The notes: generated by a model not told the origin, from the sequence alone. A DNA stretch of 64,000 nt from Agarivorans litoreus (GCF_019649015.1 NZ_BLPI01000001.1:3219001-3283000); one strand, 5' to 3'. Positions 37,713 through 46,934 are shown, counted from the first letter of the stretch. Translations and numbers: made by a program.

Positions 37713-37934
37713 ATGCGTAATGTTTTAATCAGCTCAGTTGCACTAGTGTTCGGTTTAGGTCTTAGCGTAACTACGGTTGCTGCTGAACAACCAAGCAGCA
37801 AGCCAGCGCTTAGCGAATTCGATAAAAATGCAGAGTATTACAATAAAAGCCTAGTAAAAGATGGCTACCGCTTTGGTTGCCGTGTGCACGACGACAACGG
37901 CAAATGCACTAAGTTACAGTGGAAGAAACTGTAA
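37713..37934 (+). CDS. Small secreted protein, unknown function
   Basis: A 73-residue secreted protein. The signal peptide (LVFGLGLSVTTVAA) is followed by a short mature domain with two cysteines (GYRFGCRVHDDNGKCTKLQWKKL) that may pair. The ATG at 37713 has a GAGAAGA ribosome-binding site; a GTG four codons upstream is also in frame. No family recognised. Its AT-rich upstream region is unusually long for such a small gene. Confidence 0.65.
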   Translation: MRNVLISSVALVFGLGLSVTTVAAEQPSSKPALSEFDKNAEYYNKSLVKDGYRFGCRVHDDNGKCTKLQWKKL

Positions 37935-37960
37935 TAAATAGGCGGGCGAGCTTAAGGCTA

Positions 37961-39391
37961 TTAAGCTCGCGCTAAGGCTTGCTGTAAGAGAATCGTTGCC
38001 TGTTCGCCAACAATTTTTATGGCTTGCTCTATGCGCTCACTGGGTTTGTTGGCGTAACTTATGCGTAAACAGTTTTGATACTTGCCTGCAGCAGAAAACA
38101 AGCTGCCCGCCGCAATACCAATGTTAAACGGTTTTAAGTTTTCGTTTAGCACCAAGCTGTCGATTGGCTCTGGTAACTCTACCCACAAAAAGAATCCTCC
38201 TTTAGGAAAGCTCATTTTACTGCCGCTAGGAAAGTAACGCTGTACCCAATGGAGCATCAAATCGCGCCTTGCTTGATACTGCTGTTTTGCCAGTCTTAGG
38301 TGTTTTTCGTAGTGCCCTTGCTCGATAAAATCGGCCACTGCCAGCAGGGGTAAGCTGTTAGCGCCCAGTGAGGTAACAAATTTTAAGTGAGTGAGCATTT
38401 GCCCATAACGGCCAGGTGCTACCCAGCCCACTCGCAGGCCTGGAGCAATGGTTTTAGAAAACGACGAGCAAAACAACACTCTATCTTGGCTATCGTAGGA
38501 CTTTAAACTGCGCGGGCGAGGTGTTTGGTAATAGCCGTCGCCTAGAATGTCGTCTTCAATAATGGCGAAATCGTATTTCTCAGCCATTTTAAGCAGCTTT
38601 AGTTTGTTCTTTTCGGGCATCACATAACCCAAAGGGTTATTAGATGTTGGGATTAGTTGCAGTACTTTGATCGGCCACTGTTCTAGAGCAAGTTCTAGGG
38701 CGGGCAAACTAATGCCGGTCTCTGGGTGGGTTGGGATCTCAATAACTTTCAATTGGTTAGATTGAATCGCCTGCATCGAGCCATAAAAGTTGGGTGAATC
38801 AATCGCCACAATATCACCTGGCTGGGTGAGTGCTTTTAAACTTAACGATAGTGCTTCCTGGCAACCAGCTGTAATCTGGATGTTATCGGGATGAATATGA
38901 CAACCAGAGTGCTGCATTAGGCGAGCAATTTGCACCCGTAACTTAAACAAACCATTGCCTTTTGAGCAGCTAAAAACTTGTTTGCTTTGATACTTAATAT
39001 TGTCGCTAAGTAAGCGCTGTAAAGGTTTTAAACTGCTTAACTCGGTATCTGGTGAGCCTCTGCCTAAGGCAAGAAAGCGGCTATTGCTTTCTGTCATCGA
39101 GAGCTCCAACACCGCTTGCCAATTGTCGATCGGCACAGGGCGTTGCTCTGGTTGGCTGGTTTCTGGCAGCTGTGCGGTGCTTGGAGGTTGTTGAACATAA
39201 TAACCCGACTTGAGCTTACAGCGAACAAAGCCGGCATCTTCTAACAATCGATAACTCTCTTGCACCGTAGAAATACTTACTCCTCTCGCCTTGCTCATCT
39301 CGCGGATAGAAGGCAGCTTTTGGCCAACCGGGTAATAGGCTTGAGAGATTTGTTCCTTAAGTTCTTGCGCAAATTGCTCGTAGAGGGTCAT
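37961..39391 (-). CDS. MocR-type GntR/aminotransferase transcriptional regulator
   Basis: A 476-residue regulator that fuses an N-terminal GntR winged helix (YEQFAQELKEQISQAYYPVGQKLPSIREM, then SISTVQESYRLLEDAGF) to a fold-type I aminotransferase domain. The PLP-binding lysine is in FSSFSKTIAPGLRVGW (lysine at about residue 313). Such MocR/PdxR proteins sense PLP or amino compounds. The open frame goes further upstream to a TTG, but the ATG at 39391 has AAGGAG at good distance and fits the family's N-terminus. It is divergent from a DUF1127 gene, a pairing seen in other gammaproteobacteria. Confidence 0.9.
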   Translation of the reverse strand: MTLYEQFAQELKEQISQAYYPVGQKLPSIREMSKARGVSISTVQESYRLLEDAGFVRCKLKSGYYVQQPPSTAQLPETSQPEQRPVPIDNWQAVLELSMTESNSRFLALGRGSPDTELSSLKPLQRLLSDNIKYQSKQVFSCSKGNGLFKLRVQIARLMQHSGCHIHPDNIQITAGCQEALSLSLKALTQPGDIVAIDSPNFYGSMQAIQSNQLKVIEIPTHPETGISLPALELALEQWPIKVLQLIPTSNNPLGYVMPEKNKLKLLKMAEKYDFAIIEDDILGDGYYQTPRPRSLKSYDSQDRVLFCSSFSKTIAPGLRVGWVAPGRYGQMLTHLKFVTSLGANSLPLLAVADFIEQGHYEKHLRLAKQQYQARRDLMLHWVQRYFPSGSKMSFPKGGFFLWVELPEPIDSLVLNENLKPFNIGIAAGSLFSAAGKYQNCLRISYANKPSERIEQAIKIVGEQATILLQQALARA

Positions 39392-39607
39392 TGGCAACTC
39401 CTTAGCCAAAACATCGCTCATTAATAACACAGAGGAATACAGTGAAGCAAAGTTGCGTAGCAAAGCAGTACAGATTGAACATTAACAAGCATTACAGATA
39501 GCTATTTGCAGCATCTGTAATGGCAAAATTCTTATATTCTGAATCTGTAAGCTGGCTTGTTCAAAATTTAAGCTAGAGGGGTAGCTGATTAAAACAAGGA
39601 GCGGAAT

Positions 39608-39859
39608 ATGCAGATACAAACTTCTTTCCATACGGGTTTTCATGCACTGATTAAGCGCCTTGCCCTCTATCGAGCACGTCGCCGCAGTCGCAGAGCCTTA
39701 CTAGCCTTGAATGATGAGTTGCTCAAGGATATTGGTTTAAGCCGAGCGCAAGCCTTAGCCGAAGGCCGTAAACCTTTTTGGCGAGCGGCGGAGCAAGCTA
39801 AATACCAAGTTACTCGGTCAAGCAACAACACCGTGGTCACACCTACACGCGAAAACTAA
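39608..39859 (+). CDS. DUF1127 small protein
   Basis: An 83-residue protein with the arginine-rich DUF1127 core: YRARRRSRRALLALNDELLKDIGLSRAQALAEG (about 22-54). DUF1127 proteins are small, cationic and often stress-linked; some bind RNA. The ATG at 39608 follows AAAACAAGGAGCG. It lies divergent from the MocR regulator and may be its target. Confidence 0.88.
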   Translation: MQIQTSFHTGFHALIKRLALYRARRRSRRALLALNDELLKDIGLSRAQALAEGRKPFWRAAEQAKYQVTRSSNNTVVTPTREN

Positions 39860-40023
39860 AAATTTAGTGCTTTGATAATTGTTGTACTTGCAACGCGCTT
39901 TTTGTGTGGCAAGCAGATTTGCTTGCAGCGGCAATTGCGCCGCTTTGTTGAATCTTGCATTAAGCATAAAGTGATCTCAACGCCATCGGCTTGTTATCCT
40001 TGATATAACAAAGGAACACATCT

Positions 40024-40068
40024 ATGAGTAAAGTGCGATATATCTGTCGCTTATTGCTACGTTTATAA
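40024..40068 (+). CDS. Possible 14-residue peptide
   Basis: MSKVRYICRLLLRL followed by TAA. AAAGGA lies 8 bp before the ATG and GATATAA, a possible -10, just before that. The peptide is cationic and hydrophobic. It sits in the 389-bp gap 39860-40248, otherwise empty apart from the terminator at its right end. Translation is not shown. Confidence 0.3.
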   Translation: MSKVRYICRLLLRL

Positions 40069-40206
40069 ACCTTTGCAAATTAGATTCGCTGCTCTCTTTG
40101 AGCCGCTAAACAAGCAATAGTAGCGAGACATTTTGGCCTTTTATCTAACTAAAACCATGTAGGGTTGGTTGGCAGCTTTGCTGCGGCTAGTTTGTGTTGT
40201 TCTCAA

Positions 40207-40233
40207 TAAAAAAGGGCCCTCAGGCCCTTTTTG
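40207..40233 (-). terminator. Terminator of the iron alcohol dehydrogenase gene
   Basis: Hairpin AAAAAGGGCC / GGCCCTTTTT with short loop, 16 bp after the stop codon; T run when read leftward. Confidence 0.88.
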
Positions 40234-40248
40234 CTAACTGTATTGGCT

Positions 40249-41406
40249 TTATAGCGCGGCGTTTAGGATTTCGCGGCTAACATCTAAAGTAATTTTCTTA
40301 TCTTCACCTAAAGCCACCATTTGGTGTTGCTCTAACTTGGTCAACAATACCTCTACATCGCTAGCGCCTAAGTCTATGTCACTCAAGCGCACTGGAACTT
40401 GCATGCTACGGAAGAAGGCTTCGGTAGCGGCAATTGCTTGGTCGATACATTGCTGTTTGTCGCCTTCGCTTATGCCCCAAATACGTTCTGCATATTGCAG
40501 CAATTTGTCGGCTTTTGCTTCACGGCGAATTTTCATTACCGCTGGCAAAGTGATAGACAAGCTACGTGCGTGGTCAACGCCATAAGCGGCGGTTAACTCG
40601 TGGCCCAACATGTGGCTTGCCCAATCTTGCGGCACGCCAGCACCAATTAAACCGTTCAAGGCCATGGTGGCTGCCCACATAATGTTAGCGCGAACCTCTA
40701 AGTCTTTGCTGCTCTCTTCGGCAAGTGCTTTAGGGCCTTCTTCAATTAAGGTGAGCAAAATGCCTTCGGCAAAGCGATCTTGGATTTTGGCATTTACCGG
40801 ATAAGTGAGGTATTGCTCCATTACGTGAACAAATGCGTCTACCACACCGTTGCTTACTTGGCGGGGGGATAAACTTAAAGTTACGCTTGGGTCTAAAACC
40901 GCAAACTTAGGGCGCACTGCTAGAGCATAAAAAGGCAATTTAGTGCCGTCACGGGTGACCACTGCTGCTGGGTTGGTTTCTGAGCCGGTGGCTGGCAAGG
41001 TAAGCACTGCACCTAATGGCAAGGCAGCATCAACTGGATGTTGCTTGGCAATAATGTCCCAAGGATCATCGCCTTGGTAACAAGCTGCAGCAGCGATAAA
41101 CTTGCTGCCATCAATTACCGAGCCACCGCCTACAGCAAGAATGTAGTCAAGCCCTTCCGCTTTAATTTGCTCAACAGCACGCATAAGCGTGTGATAGCTA
41201 GGGTTAGGCTCGATGCCCGAAAACTCAGACCACTGGTGATTCTCTAAGGCCTTTGCAACTTGCTCATAAACGCCATTGCTTTTTATTGAGCCTCCACCAT
41301 AGGTGACCAATACTTTGGCATCCGCCGGGATTTCGTTAGCGATGGTAGCTATTTGCCCCTCGCCAAAATGGATTTGGGTACTATTTTGGAACGAAAAATT
41401 TAACAT
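40249..41406 (-). CDS. Iron-containing alcohol dehydrogenase, YqhD-like
   Basis: A 385-residue group III alcohol dehydrogenase, probably NADPH-dependent and active on aldehydes (YqhD type, detoxifying reactive short-chain aldehydes). The Rossmann half has GGGSIKSNGVYEQV and ILAVGGGSVIDGSKFIA. The metal-binding half has DAFVHVMEQYL and HMLGHELTAAYGVDHARSL with the conserved histidines. Length fits YqhD (387). Its 5' leader contains a MITE that starts 22 bp upstream of the ATG, so its promoter lies within or beyond that element. Confidence 0.9.
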   Translation of the reverse strand: MLNFSFQNSTQIHFGEGQIATIANEIPADAKVLVTYGGGSIKSNGVYEQVAKALENHQWSEFSGIEPNPSYHTLMRAVEQIKAEGLDYILAVGGGSVIDGSKFIAAAACYQGDDPWDIIAKQHPVDAALPLGAVLTLPATGSETNPAAVVTRDGTKLPFYALAVRPKFAVLDPSVTLSLSPRQVSNGVVDAFVHVMEQYLTYPVNAKIQDRFAEGILLTLIEEGPKALAEESSKDLEVRANIMWAATMALNGLIGAGVPQDWASHMLGHELTAAYGVDHARSLSITLPAVMKIRREAKADKLLQYAERIWGISEGDKQQCIDQAIAATEAFFRSMQVPVRLSDIDLGASDVEVLLTKLEQHQMVALGEDKKITLDVSREILNAAL

Positions 41407-41427
41407 GATATTTCCTTCAATTAACTA

Positions 41428-41689
41428 GAGCCTGTTGATCTTTGGTGGTGAAATTTTATTCAAGATAAGCGGGCTTTAATCGCGGCGAGCACTTTGAAAC
41501 CTAGTGGGCTAAGTGAAAAGTGTTCAACGAAGAGTAAAGTTCGCTTATCTGAACCCTTCGGGCAGCATTTCTTAGCCATTTATTCAGCGTTAGCGAGTGA
41601 TTATTAAGCCCACTTAACTTCACACTCACTGCCTTGCCTAAATGGCTAATAAATTGCTGTAAAAACCATCAGAAAAGATCAACAGGCCC
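41428..41689 (+). repeat. MITE, copy 1 (262 bp)
   Basis: Ends in imperfect inverted repeats GAGCCTGTTGATCTTT and GGGCCTGTTGATCTTT, flanked by CTA / TA-type target copies. It is related, in inverted orientation, to the element at 46956-47131: both share AAATTTTRTTC, GATAAGCG, AATCGCGGCGAGCAC and GAGTAAAGTTCGCTTATC. This copy carries an extra inner segment of about 85 bp not found in the other. No transposase is encoded, so it must depend on an IS elsewhere. Confidence 0.8.
41572..41649. repeat. Nested inverted repeat inside MITE copy 1
   Basis: TTAGCCATTTA at 41572 and its exact complement TAAATGGCTAA at 41639 bound a 78-bp segment that is absent from MITE copy 2. It may be a second small element inserted in the first, or an older longer form of the MITE. 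Confidence 0.6.
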
Positions 41690-41700
41690 TAGCTTGGCGA

Positions 41701-42390
41701 TTAGGCTAAGTGCTGTAGTACTTTCTCTGCTGCCATCTCTGAAGACGCTGGGTTTTGACCGGTTATCATTAAACCATCTTGAATCGCAAAAGGGTTCCAG
41801 TCGGCTACTGCTTGGTAATCTGCACCGCGTGCTTTTAACTCATCTTCTAACAAAAATGGCACCACCTCGGTAAGTTGTACTGCGGCTTCTTCACTGTTGG
41901 TAAAGCCGGTTGCTGCTTTACCTTTTACCAGTAATTGGCCATCGGCTTGTTTTACATTTAGTAAGGCCGCGCTGGCATGGCAAACTGCTGCAACTGGTTT
42001 GTTTTGCGCAACAAAGTTCTCTAGTAGCGAGATAGATTGTGGGTTGTCGGTAAGATCCCACAATGGACCATGACCACCTGGGTAAAACACCGCATCGTAA
42101 TCACTAGCATCAAGGTCGGCGAGCTTAAGTGTAGTGGCTAACTGTTGTTTTGCAGCGTCGTCTTGGTCAAAGCGGCGAGTGGCATCGGTTTGAAAATCAG
42201 GGAGCTCGCTATTTGGGTCAATGGGTGGTTGGCCGCCATTAGGTGACGCTAAGGTGATGGTTGCTCCAGCATCTAAAAACACATAGTAAGGGGCGGCAAA
42301 TTCTTCTACCCAAAAACCCGTTTTATGTTCGGTATTGCCCAGTTGGTCGTGAGAAGTTAGAACCATTAGGATTTTCTTAGCTGTGCTCAT
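41701..42390 (-). CDS. DJ-1/PfpI family protein (type 1 glutamine amidotransferase-like)
   Basis: A 229-residue DJ-1 superfamily protein of the HchA/Hsp31-like group. The ATG at 42390 has AAGGAA 10 bp upstream and gives the usual start MSTAKKILMVLTSH; the frame runs on upstream but without a ribosome site. The nucleophilic cysteine is in AAVCHASAALL (about residue 130), and the GHGPLWDL and ITGQNPASS motifs match the family. Likely chaperone or glyoxalase-type activity. Divergent from a LysR gene. MITE copy 1 ends 11 bp past its stop codon. Confidence 0.88.
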   Translation of the reverse strand: MSTAKKILMVLTSHDQLGNTEHKTGFWVEEFAAPYYVFLDAGATITLASPNGGQPPIDPNSELPDFQTDATRRFDQDDAAKQQLATTLKLADLDASDYDAVFYPGGHGPLWDLTDNPQSISLLENFVAQNKPVAAVCHASAALLNVKQADGQLLVKGKAATGFTNSEEAAVQLTEVVPFLLEDELKARGADYQAVADWNPFAIQDGLMITGQNPASSEMAAEKVLQHLA

Positions 42391-42546
42391 TGGTGCATTC
42401 CTTAAAATTGATGAGTAACTTTGCGATCTCGCAATAGCAATGCACCTAGTGTAGGTGGGTAAGCTCATTCCAACAATGCAGATTAAATAGACATGATTGG
42501 TAGAATAATTGATACAATGGGGGTGTTTTAAAAAAGAGATAGAACA

Positions 42547-43458
42547 ATGAGCGTTAGCTTTGAACAGCTAAAAAGTATGGTGGTATTTGCTCAGGTAGTT
42601 GAGCAGGGCAGTTTTAGCGCTGCCGCGAAGCATATTGGCATTACCCGCGCGGTGGTTAGTTACCACATCAAAAAGCTGGAACAACAACTAGGGCTTAGTC
42701 TATTAAATCGCTCAACCCGAAGTTTGCATTTAACCGAGGCTGGCGAGCAATACTATCAGCGCTGTCATAACATTGCCGAGCAGGCTAAAGCCGCAAATTT
42801 ACAGATAGAAAACCTCAAGCAAGAGCCGGAAGGTTCACTGAAAATTTCTTGTCCAGTGAACGCAGGCCTACAAACCATTGTGCCAGTGATTAACGAGTTT
42901 CGCCGTTTGTATCCCAAGGTGAATGTCGAACTGGTATTAAGCGATGAGGTGGTAAATATTATTCAAGATGGTTTCGACTTAGCCATCCGCGGCGCCGAGC
43001 TTAATGACTCTGGTTTGCAAGCCGCCAAGCTAACCACCTTAAGTACCTGCTTATGCGCTGCCCCAGAATACTTAAACAAACATGGTCGGCCGACTAAACC
43101 AGCCGATTTAGATGCCCACCAATGGGTTATTTATACCGCGGGCTCAAGTACCTTACAGCTAAGCAAAGGTTCTCGTTCTTTTAGCATAAAAACCAAAGGT
43201 GGCATGAGCACCAATAATGCAGCAGTGCGCACTGCCTTTGTTGAAGGGGGCCATGGCTTAGGGCGTGTTCCCTTGTACGACGCCTTGCCAAAAATACAGG
43301 CCGGAAAGCTAGAAGTGCTTATGGCTGATTATCAATTACAAGATATTGATGTGTATTGTGTTTTCCCTAAAGGCTCAGCGAGTTCTAAGAAGTTGCGTTT
43401 GCTCATCGATTACTTAAAACAGAGCCTAGCCAAGCAAGAATCGCTGCGAGCGCGTTAG
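42547..43458 (+). CDS. LysR family transcriptional regulator
   Basis: A 303-residue LysR protein. The helix-turn-helix is at about 21-41 (FSAAAKHIGITRAVVSYHIKKLEQQLG), and the effector domain contains LKISCPVNAGLQTIVP and FDLAIRGAE. The sequence belongs to the large CrgA/QseD-like subgroup. It is divergent from the DJ-1/PfpI gene, 156 bp away, and probably regulates it. Confidence 0.9.
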   Translation: MSVSFEQLKSMVVFAQVVEQGSFSAAAKHIGITRAVVSYHIKKLEQQLGLSLLNRSTRSLHLTEAGEQYYQRCHNIAEQAKAANLQIENLKQEPEGSLKISCPVNAGLQTIVPVINEFRRLYPKVNVELVLSDEVVNIIQDGFDLAIRGAELNDSGLQAAKLTTLSTCLCAAPEYLNKHGRPTKPADLDAHQWVIYTAGSSTLQLSKGSRSFSIKTKGGMSTNNAAVRTAFVEGGHGLGRVPLYDALPKIQAGKLEVLMADYQLQDIDVYCVFPKGSASSKKLRLLIDYLKQSLAKQESLRAR

Positions 43459-43607
43459 TGATTGAGGTTACATCAAGCGTTTAAATAGGGTGGCTACTTA
43501 AGCAAGGCTAATGTTTTTTGCTTACGCCATTTCGATGCTTAGTTAAGCCCTTGTTGCTATTTAGTTTGTTGCGTAGGCTGGGGTAAATTTTTAGAGAGTA
43601 CGCAGCC

Positions 43608-44501
43608 TTGTTCTTTTTTATCGCCTTAATCGCTACCTTTGCCTATGCCCTACAAGGGGTGCTAATGGCCAAGGTTTATCGCCAATCAGATCTGCTTAGT
43701 GCGGTGGCTTACCGCGGTTTAAGCTTGTTAATTAGCATGTCTCCCTTACTGCTATTGGTGCCGCTGCATGCGTATTCTGGTTTTATTCATCATGCTGGTT
43801 GGTTACTACTAGCGGCGGGTTTAGCCGCTTTGGCTAACTGGGCAAATGCAATAGCCTTTGTAAGGTTACCCGTTGGCATTGCTAGCGCTTTATCGATGGC
43901 ATTTACGGCGCTGTTTGTCGGCTTGTTGGGCGAATTACTGTTAGATGAGCGTTTAAGTCCATTGCAATGGTTAATGGCCGGACTAACCTTACTTGCTGTG
44001 CTGCTGCTGGGAGCAAGTCAAACTCGTACTAATACTAAGCCCACGGAGAGTGCCGCTCAATACAAGCCGCTTATTGGCATTGTAGCCAGTGCTTGTTATG
44101 GCGCTTTAATGTCTTGCGCCTTGATATTGGTGGCTAAAATGTCGCGCGACAGCCACCCATTTCTAGTGGGTTTTAGCTGGGAAGTGATGATTGGCGTGAT
44201 GGCTATGTTAATGGCGTTCGCACGAGGCAAGCTTAGCGGCCAAGCCGGAATGCAAAAGGTGACAGCCGCACAATTTAAACAGATCCTGATTTTTGCCTCA
44301 CCTACGGTTATTGGCACTGGCTGCTATGCCTTAGCAATGACCTTAGGCCCCCTAGCGATTGCGGCAGCTGTGTTAAGCACTATGATGGTATTTAGTATGC
44401 TACTGGGCTGGTGGCTATTAGCGGAAAAGCCTACGCTCAAACAGTGGGCAATGATTAGCCTAGTTTGCATTAGTGTTATAGGACTAAAACTAGTGGTTTA
44501 G
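43608..44501 (+). CDS. EamA/DMT family transporter
   Basis: A 297-residue inner-membrane exporter of the drug/metabolite transporter superfamily with ten hydrophobic segments in two EamA repeats. The first repeat opens FFFIALIATFAYALQGVLMAK, and the second covers about 150-295. The only start in frame near the first helix is a TTG at 43608, preceded by GAGAG; it is assigned with some doubt. 8 bp separate it from the next gene, so the two form an operon. Substrate unknown. Confidence 0.8.
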   Translation: MFFFIALIATFAYALQGVLMAKVYRQSDLLSAVAYRGLSLLISMSPLLLLVPLHAYSGFIHHAGWLLLAAGLAALANWANAIAFVRLPVGIASALSMAFTALFVGLLGELLLDERLSPLQWLMAGLTLLAVLLLGASQTRTNTKPTESAAQYKPLIGIVASACYGALMSCALILVAKMSRDSHPFLVGFSWEVMIGVMAMLMAFARGKLSGQAGMQKVTAAQFKQILIFASPTVIGTGCYALAMTLGPLAIAAAVLSTMMVFSMLLGWWLLAEKPTLKQWAMISLVCISVIGLKLVV

Positions 44502-44509
44502 GGGAATAC

Positions 44510-44983
44510 ATGTTTGAACAAAGCTTAATAATCGCCGCGGCTTTTGGATGCGGTTTAGTGGCTGGTATTTTTGTGGCATTTTCTAATTTTGTAATGCCTG
44601 CTTTGGCTAGGCTGAATACTCAGCAAGGTTTGGCGGCCATGCAAAGCATAAACATTACGGTGCTTAACCCTGGTTTCTTAGGCTTGTTTATGGGCACGGC
44701 AATCCTGTGTTTAGTGGTGTTTGTTTGGCAGGTGTTTTTTGTCGAGGTAATTAACTTATGGTTGGTGGCCGCAGGCCTTTGTTATTTACTGGGGTGCTTT
44801 GCAGTGACTGCGTTTGCCAACGTACCAAGAAATAAAGCGCTGGCGCTAATTTCTGTGAATGATGCGCTAAGCGAAGCACAAAGCTTGCAGTGGCAGCAAT
44901 ATTTAGCGGAGTGGACCTATTGGAATCACTGGCGCAGCCTTGCTTCTGCGCTGGCGATGTTACTGTTTATGTTGGGTTTATAG
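44510..44983 (+). CDS. DUF1772 (anthrone oxygenase-like) membrane protein
   Basis: A 157-residue membrane protein with four hydrophobic segments. GLVAGIFVAFSNFVMPAL followed by AMQSIN matches the DUF1772 family; some fungal members are anthrone oxygenases, but bacterial roles are unclear. It lies 8 bp after the EamA transporter and is the second gene of that operon; a LysR regulator follows. Confidence 0.8.
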   Translation: MFEQSLIIAAAFGCGLVAGIFVAFSNFVMPALARLNTQQGLAAMQSINITVLNPGFLGLFMGTAILCLVVFVWQVFFVEVINLWLVAAGLCYLLGCFAVTAFANVPRNKALALISVNDALSEAQSLQWQQYLAEWTYWNHWRSLASALAMLLFMLGL

Positions 44984-45207
44984 TAAACCTGCTGTTTGCA
45001 AAGCTGCAATTCTATTTGCTGTTCGTGGCAACCATCTGTGTGCTTATCCCATCTAATCTAGCGCTTGTATCCGGTGCTGCAAACATGCTGTTCTCTAGTC
45101 TGTAAGGTTTTTTGGGGGCGATAGGCTTTGTTTGCTGTGCAGCCTTGTTTGAAAAATCTACTCCTGCATAATGTTATCTTTCTTGGCTACTTCAATAAGG
45201 TTTCATT

Positions 45208-46086
45208 ATGATTAATATCGACTGGCTACAAACCTATTGCACCTTAATTGAAACCGGACATTTTACTCGCACCGCTGAAAAGCTGGCGATGACTCAGCCT
45301 GGCGTAAGCCAGCAAATTCGTAAGCTAGAACACTACTACCAGCAAACTCTGTTACAACGAGAAGGCAAAAGCTTCACGCTCACAGAGGCGGGCAATCAAG
45401 TGTATTTGCAAGCGCAGCAAACCTTGGCTCAACTTAACCAGCTTGAACTGTCACTTAAACAAGATGATCCTCATGCCGGTTTGTGTCGGATTGCCAGCCC
45501 CGGCAGCGTGGGTTTGAAGCTCTATCCAAACCTGTTGGATTTACAAGCAAAATACCCTGATTTGGTGTTTGATTATAAATTTGCCCCCAATGCTAGCATC
45601 GAACAAATGCTGGCTGATCGTCAGCTTGATTTAGGTTTTATTACTCGCCCCAGCACCCTAAGTGAGTTGGCTACCCAAGCCTTCGCAGAAGAGGCTTTGG
45701 TATTGGTAACACCGGCACGATATAACAATGCTAGTTGGCAAGACTTATTAGATTTAGGTTATGTGGACCACCCCGACGGCGCCCATCATTCACAATTGTT
45801 ATTGTCAGCCAACTACCCAGAGTTTGAGCAATCGAGCCAATTTAAACTTCGCGGATTCTCTAACCAAATTAGTTTGATTTTAGAGCCGGTTGCAATGGGC
45901 TTGGGCTTTACGGTGTTGCCAGCGCACGCAGTGGCCGCTTTTGCCAAACCTGAGCTTATTGCTGCTAGCCATTTAGCTAATCCAGTGAGTGAAACCATTT
46001 ATTTGGTGCAGCGCCGTTATCATCGTTTGGCTTCGCGCTTTAAGTTGGTCACCGACAATATGCAGCAGTGTTTGGTGCAGAAATAG
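45208..46086 (+). CDS. LysR family transcriptional regulator
   Basis: A 292-residue LysR protein. Helix-turn-helix at about 15-40 (HFTRTAEKLAMTQPGVSQQIRKLEHYY), followed by an effector domain (DPHAGLCRIASPGSVGLKLYP). The ATG follows AATAAGG. It is in the same orientation as the EamA-DUF1772 pair, 224 bp downstream, and may regulate it or itself. Confidence 0.9.
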   Translation: MINIDWLQTYCTLIETGHFTRTAEKLAMTQPGVSQQIRKLEHYYQQTLLQREGKSFTLTEAGNQVYLQAQQTLAQLNQLELSLKQDDPHAGLCRIASPGSVGLKLYPNLLDLQAKYPDLVFDYKFAPNASIEQMLADRQLDLGFITRPSTLSELATQAFAEEALVLVTPARYNNASWQDLLDLGYVDHPDGAHHSQLLLSANYPEFEQSSQFKLRGFSNQISLILEPVAMGLGFTVLPAHAVAAFAKPELIAASHLANPVSETIYLVQRRYHRLASRFKLVTDNMQQCLVQK

Positions 46087-46356
46087 CCTGATTAAGGCTG
46101 GTTAAATTGTGATTAATGTCACATTTGTGTGTCCGTTCACCTAAAGCTTATTAAACTAATTATGTGAGCTTATAAGGTGTTGAAATAAATAATTTAAATT
46201 TTTTGTTTGTTTAAATTATTGTCAGTTATTTTTACAATTATCAATTAAAGAGTGTTCGCTTTTTCGCTAAGTGCTTGTAAGTAAAGCTATTGATATAAAG
46301 GTATATTTTTTGCATTTACGGGTTCGCTAACAAACTAAAGCAAGGAAAGCGGAAAA

Positions 46357-46875
46357 ATGAAACAAATAAAAAAAATAACGATGTTTGCCATGTTCATCTC
46401 AAGCATGGTGTTTTCACAACAATCGGCCGCTACGGTCATCACTCTAGATCCTCTAGAAGACGTGATTGTAAGTAGTGATATTTTTGATTGGGTTTGGGCC
46501 TCGCCTTGTTCAGGTGGCTGTAGTCAGCTAGTGGATAATTGGGAATATGCTGGTGGTTTATACGATGATGCTTTAAATGCGGCATTAGGTGTAAGTACTT
46601 GGCGTTTTGCTAGCTTGGCAGAGCTTGCCAATATCCCTGCTAGAGATTTATTTATAGATGGGAATAAATGTGCTGCTCAGTATTTTGACAACACCTACAG
46701 CCATTGTGATTTTAATGATCCTATGGTGAGTTCTGTTAATGGCGGTAACCAAGATACTCTGTTAGTGCGGGTTAATAACCTTTCTCTGCCAGCGCAGGTT
46801 AGTGAGCCAACAACCGTAGCCATTATGTTGCTAGGTTTGGGCGGATTGCTTATGAGACGCCGTACGTCGGCATAA
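46357..46875 (+). CDS. PEP-CTERM sorting-domain protein
   Basis: A 172-residue exported protein. The N-terminus has a signal peptide (MFISSMVFSQQSAA). The C-terminus carries the PEP-CTERM tripartite signal VSEPTTVAIMLLGLGGLLMRRR (SEPT motif, hydrophobic helix, arginine cluster), so it is handled by an exosortase encoded elsewhere. The mature part has four or five cysteines (SPCSGGCSQ, NKCAAQ, SHCDF). Function unknown; PEP-CTERM proteins are usually linked to exopolysaccharide or cell-surface material. AAGCAAGGAAAGCGG precedes the ATG. Confidence 0.85.
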   Translation: MKQIKKITMFAMFISSMVFSQQSAATVITLDPLEDVIVSSDIFDWVWASPCSGGCSQLVDNWEYAGGLYDDALNAALGVSTWRFASLAELANIPARDLFIDGNKCAAQYFDNTYSHCDFNDPMVSSVNGGNQDTLLVRVNNLSLPAQVSEPTTVAIMLLGLGGLLMRRRTSA

Positions 46876-46907
46876 TCGCTAGCGTTAATTGTCTATTTTT
46901 TGATTTA

Positions 46908-46934
46908 AGCCCGCTCTAATGCGGGCTTTTTGTT
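46908..46934 (+). terminator. Intrinsic terminator of the PEP-CTERM gene
   Basis: Stem AGCCCGC / GCGGGCT with a 6-base loop and a T run (TTTTTGTTTTT), 33 bp after the stop. Confidence 0.9.

Noticed and set aside
39860-40248. A tRNA or other stable RNA gene
   Set aside because: No cloverleaf or GGTTCGA-type loop was found here or in the other long gaps; an automated tRNA scan would settle it.
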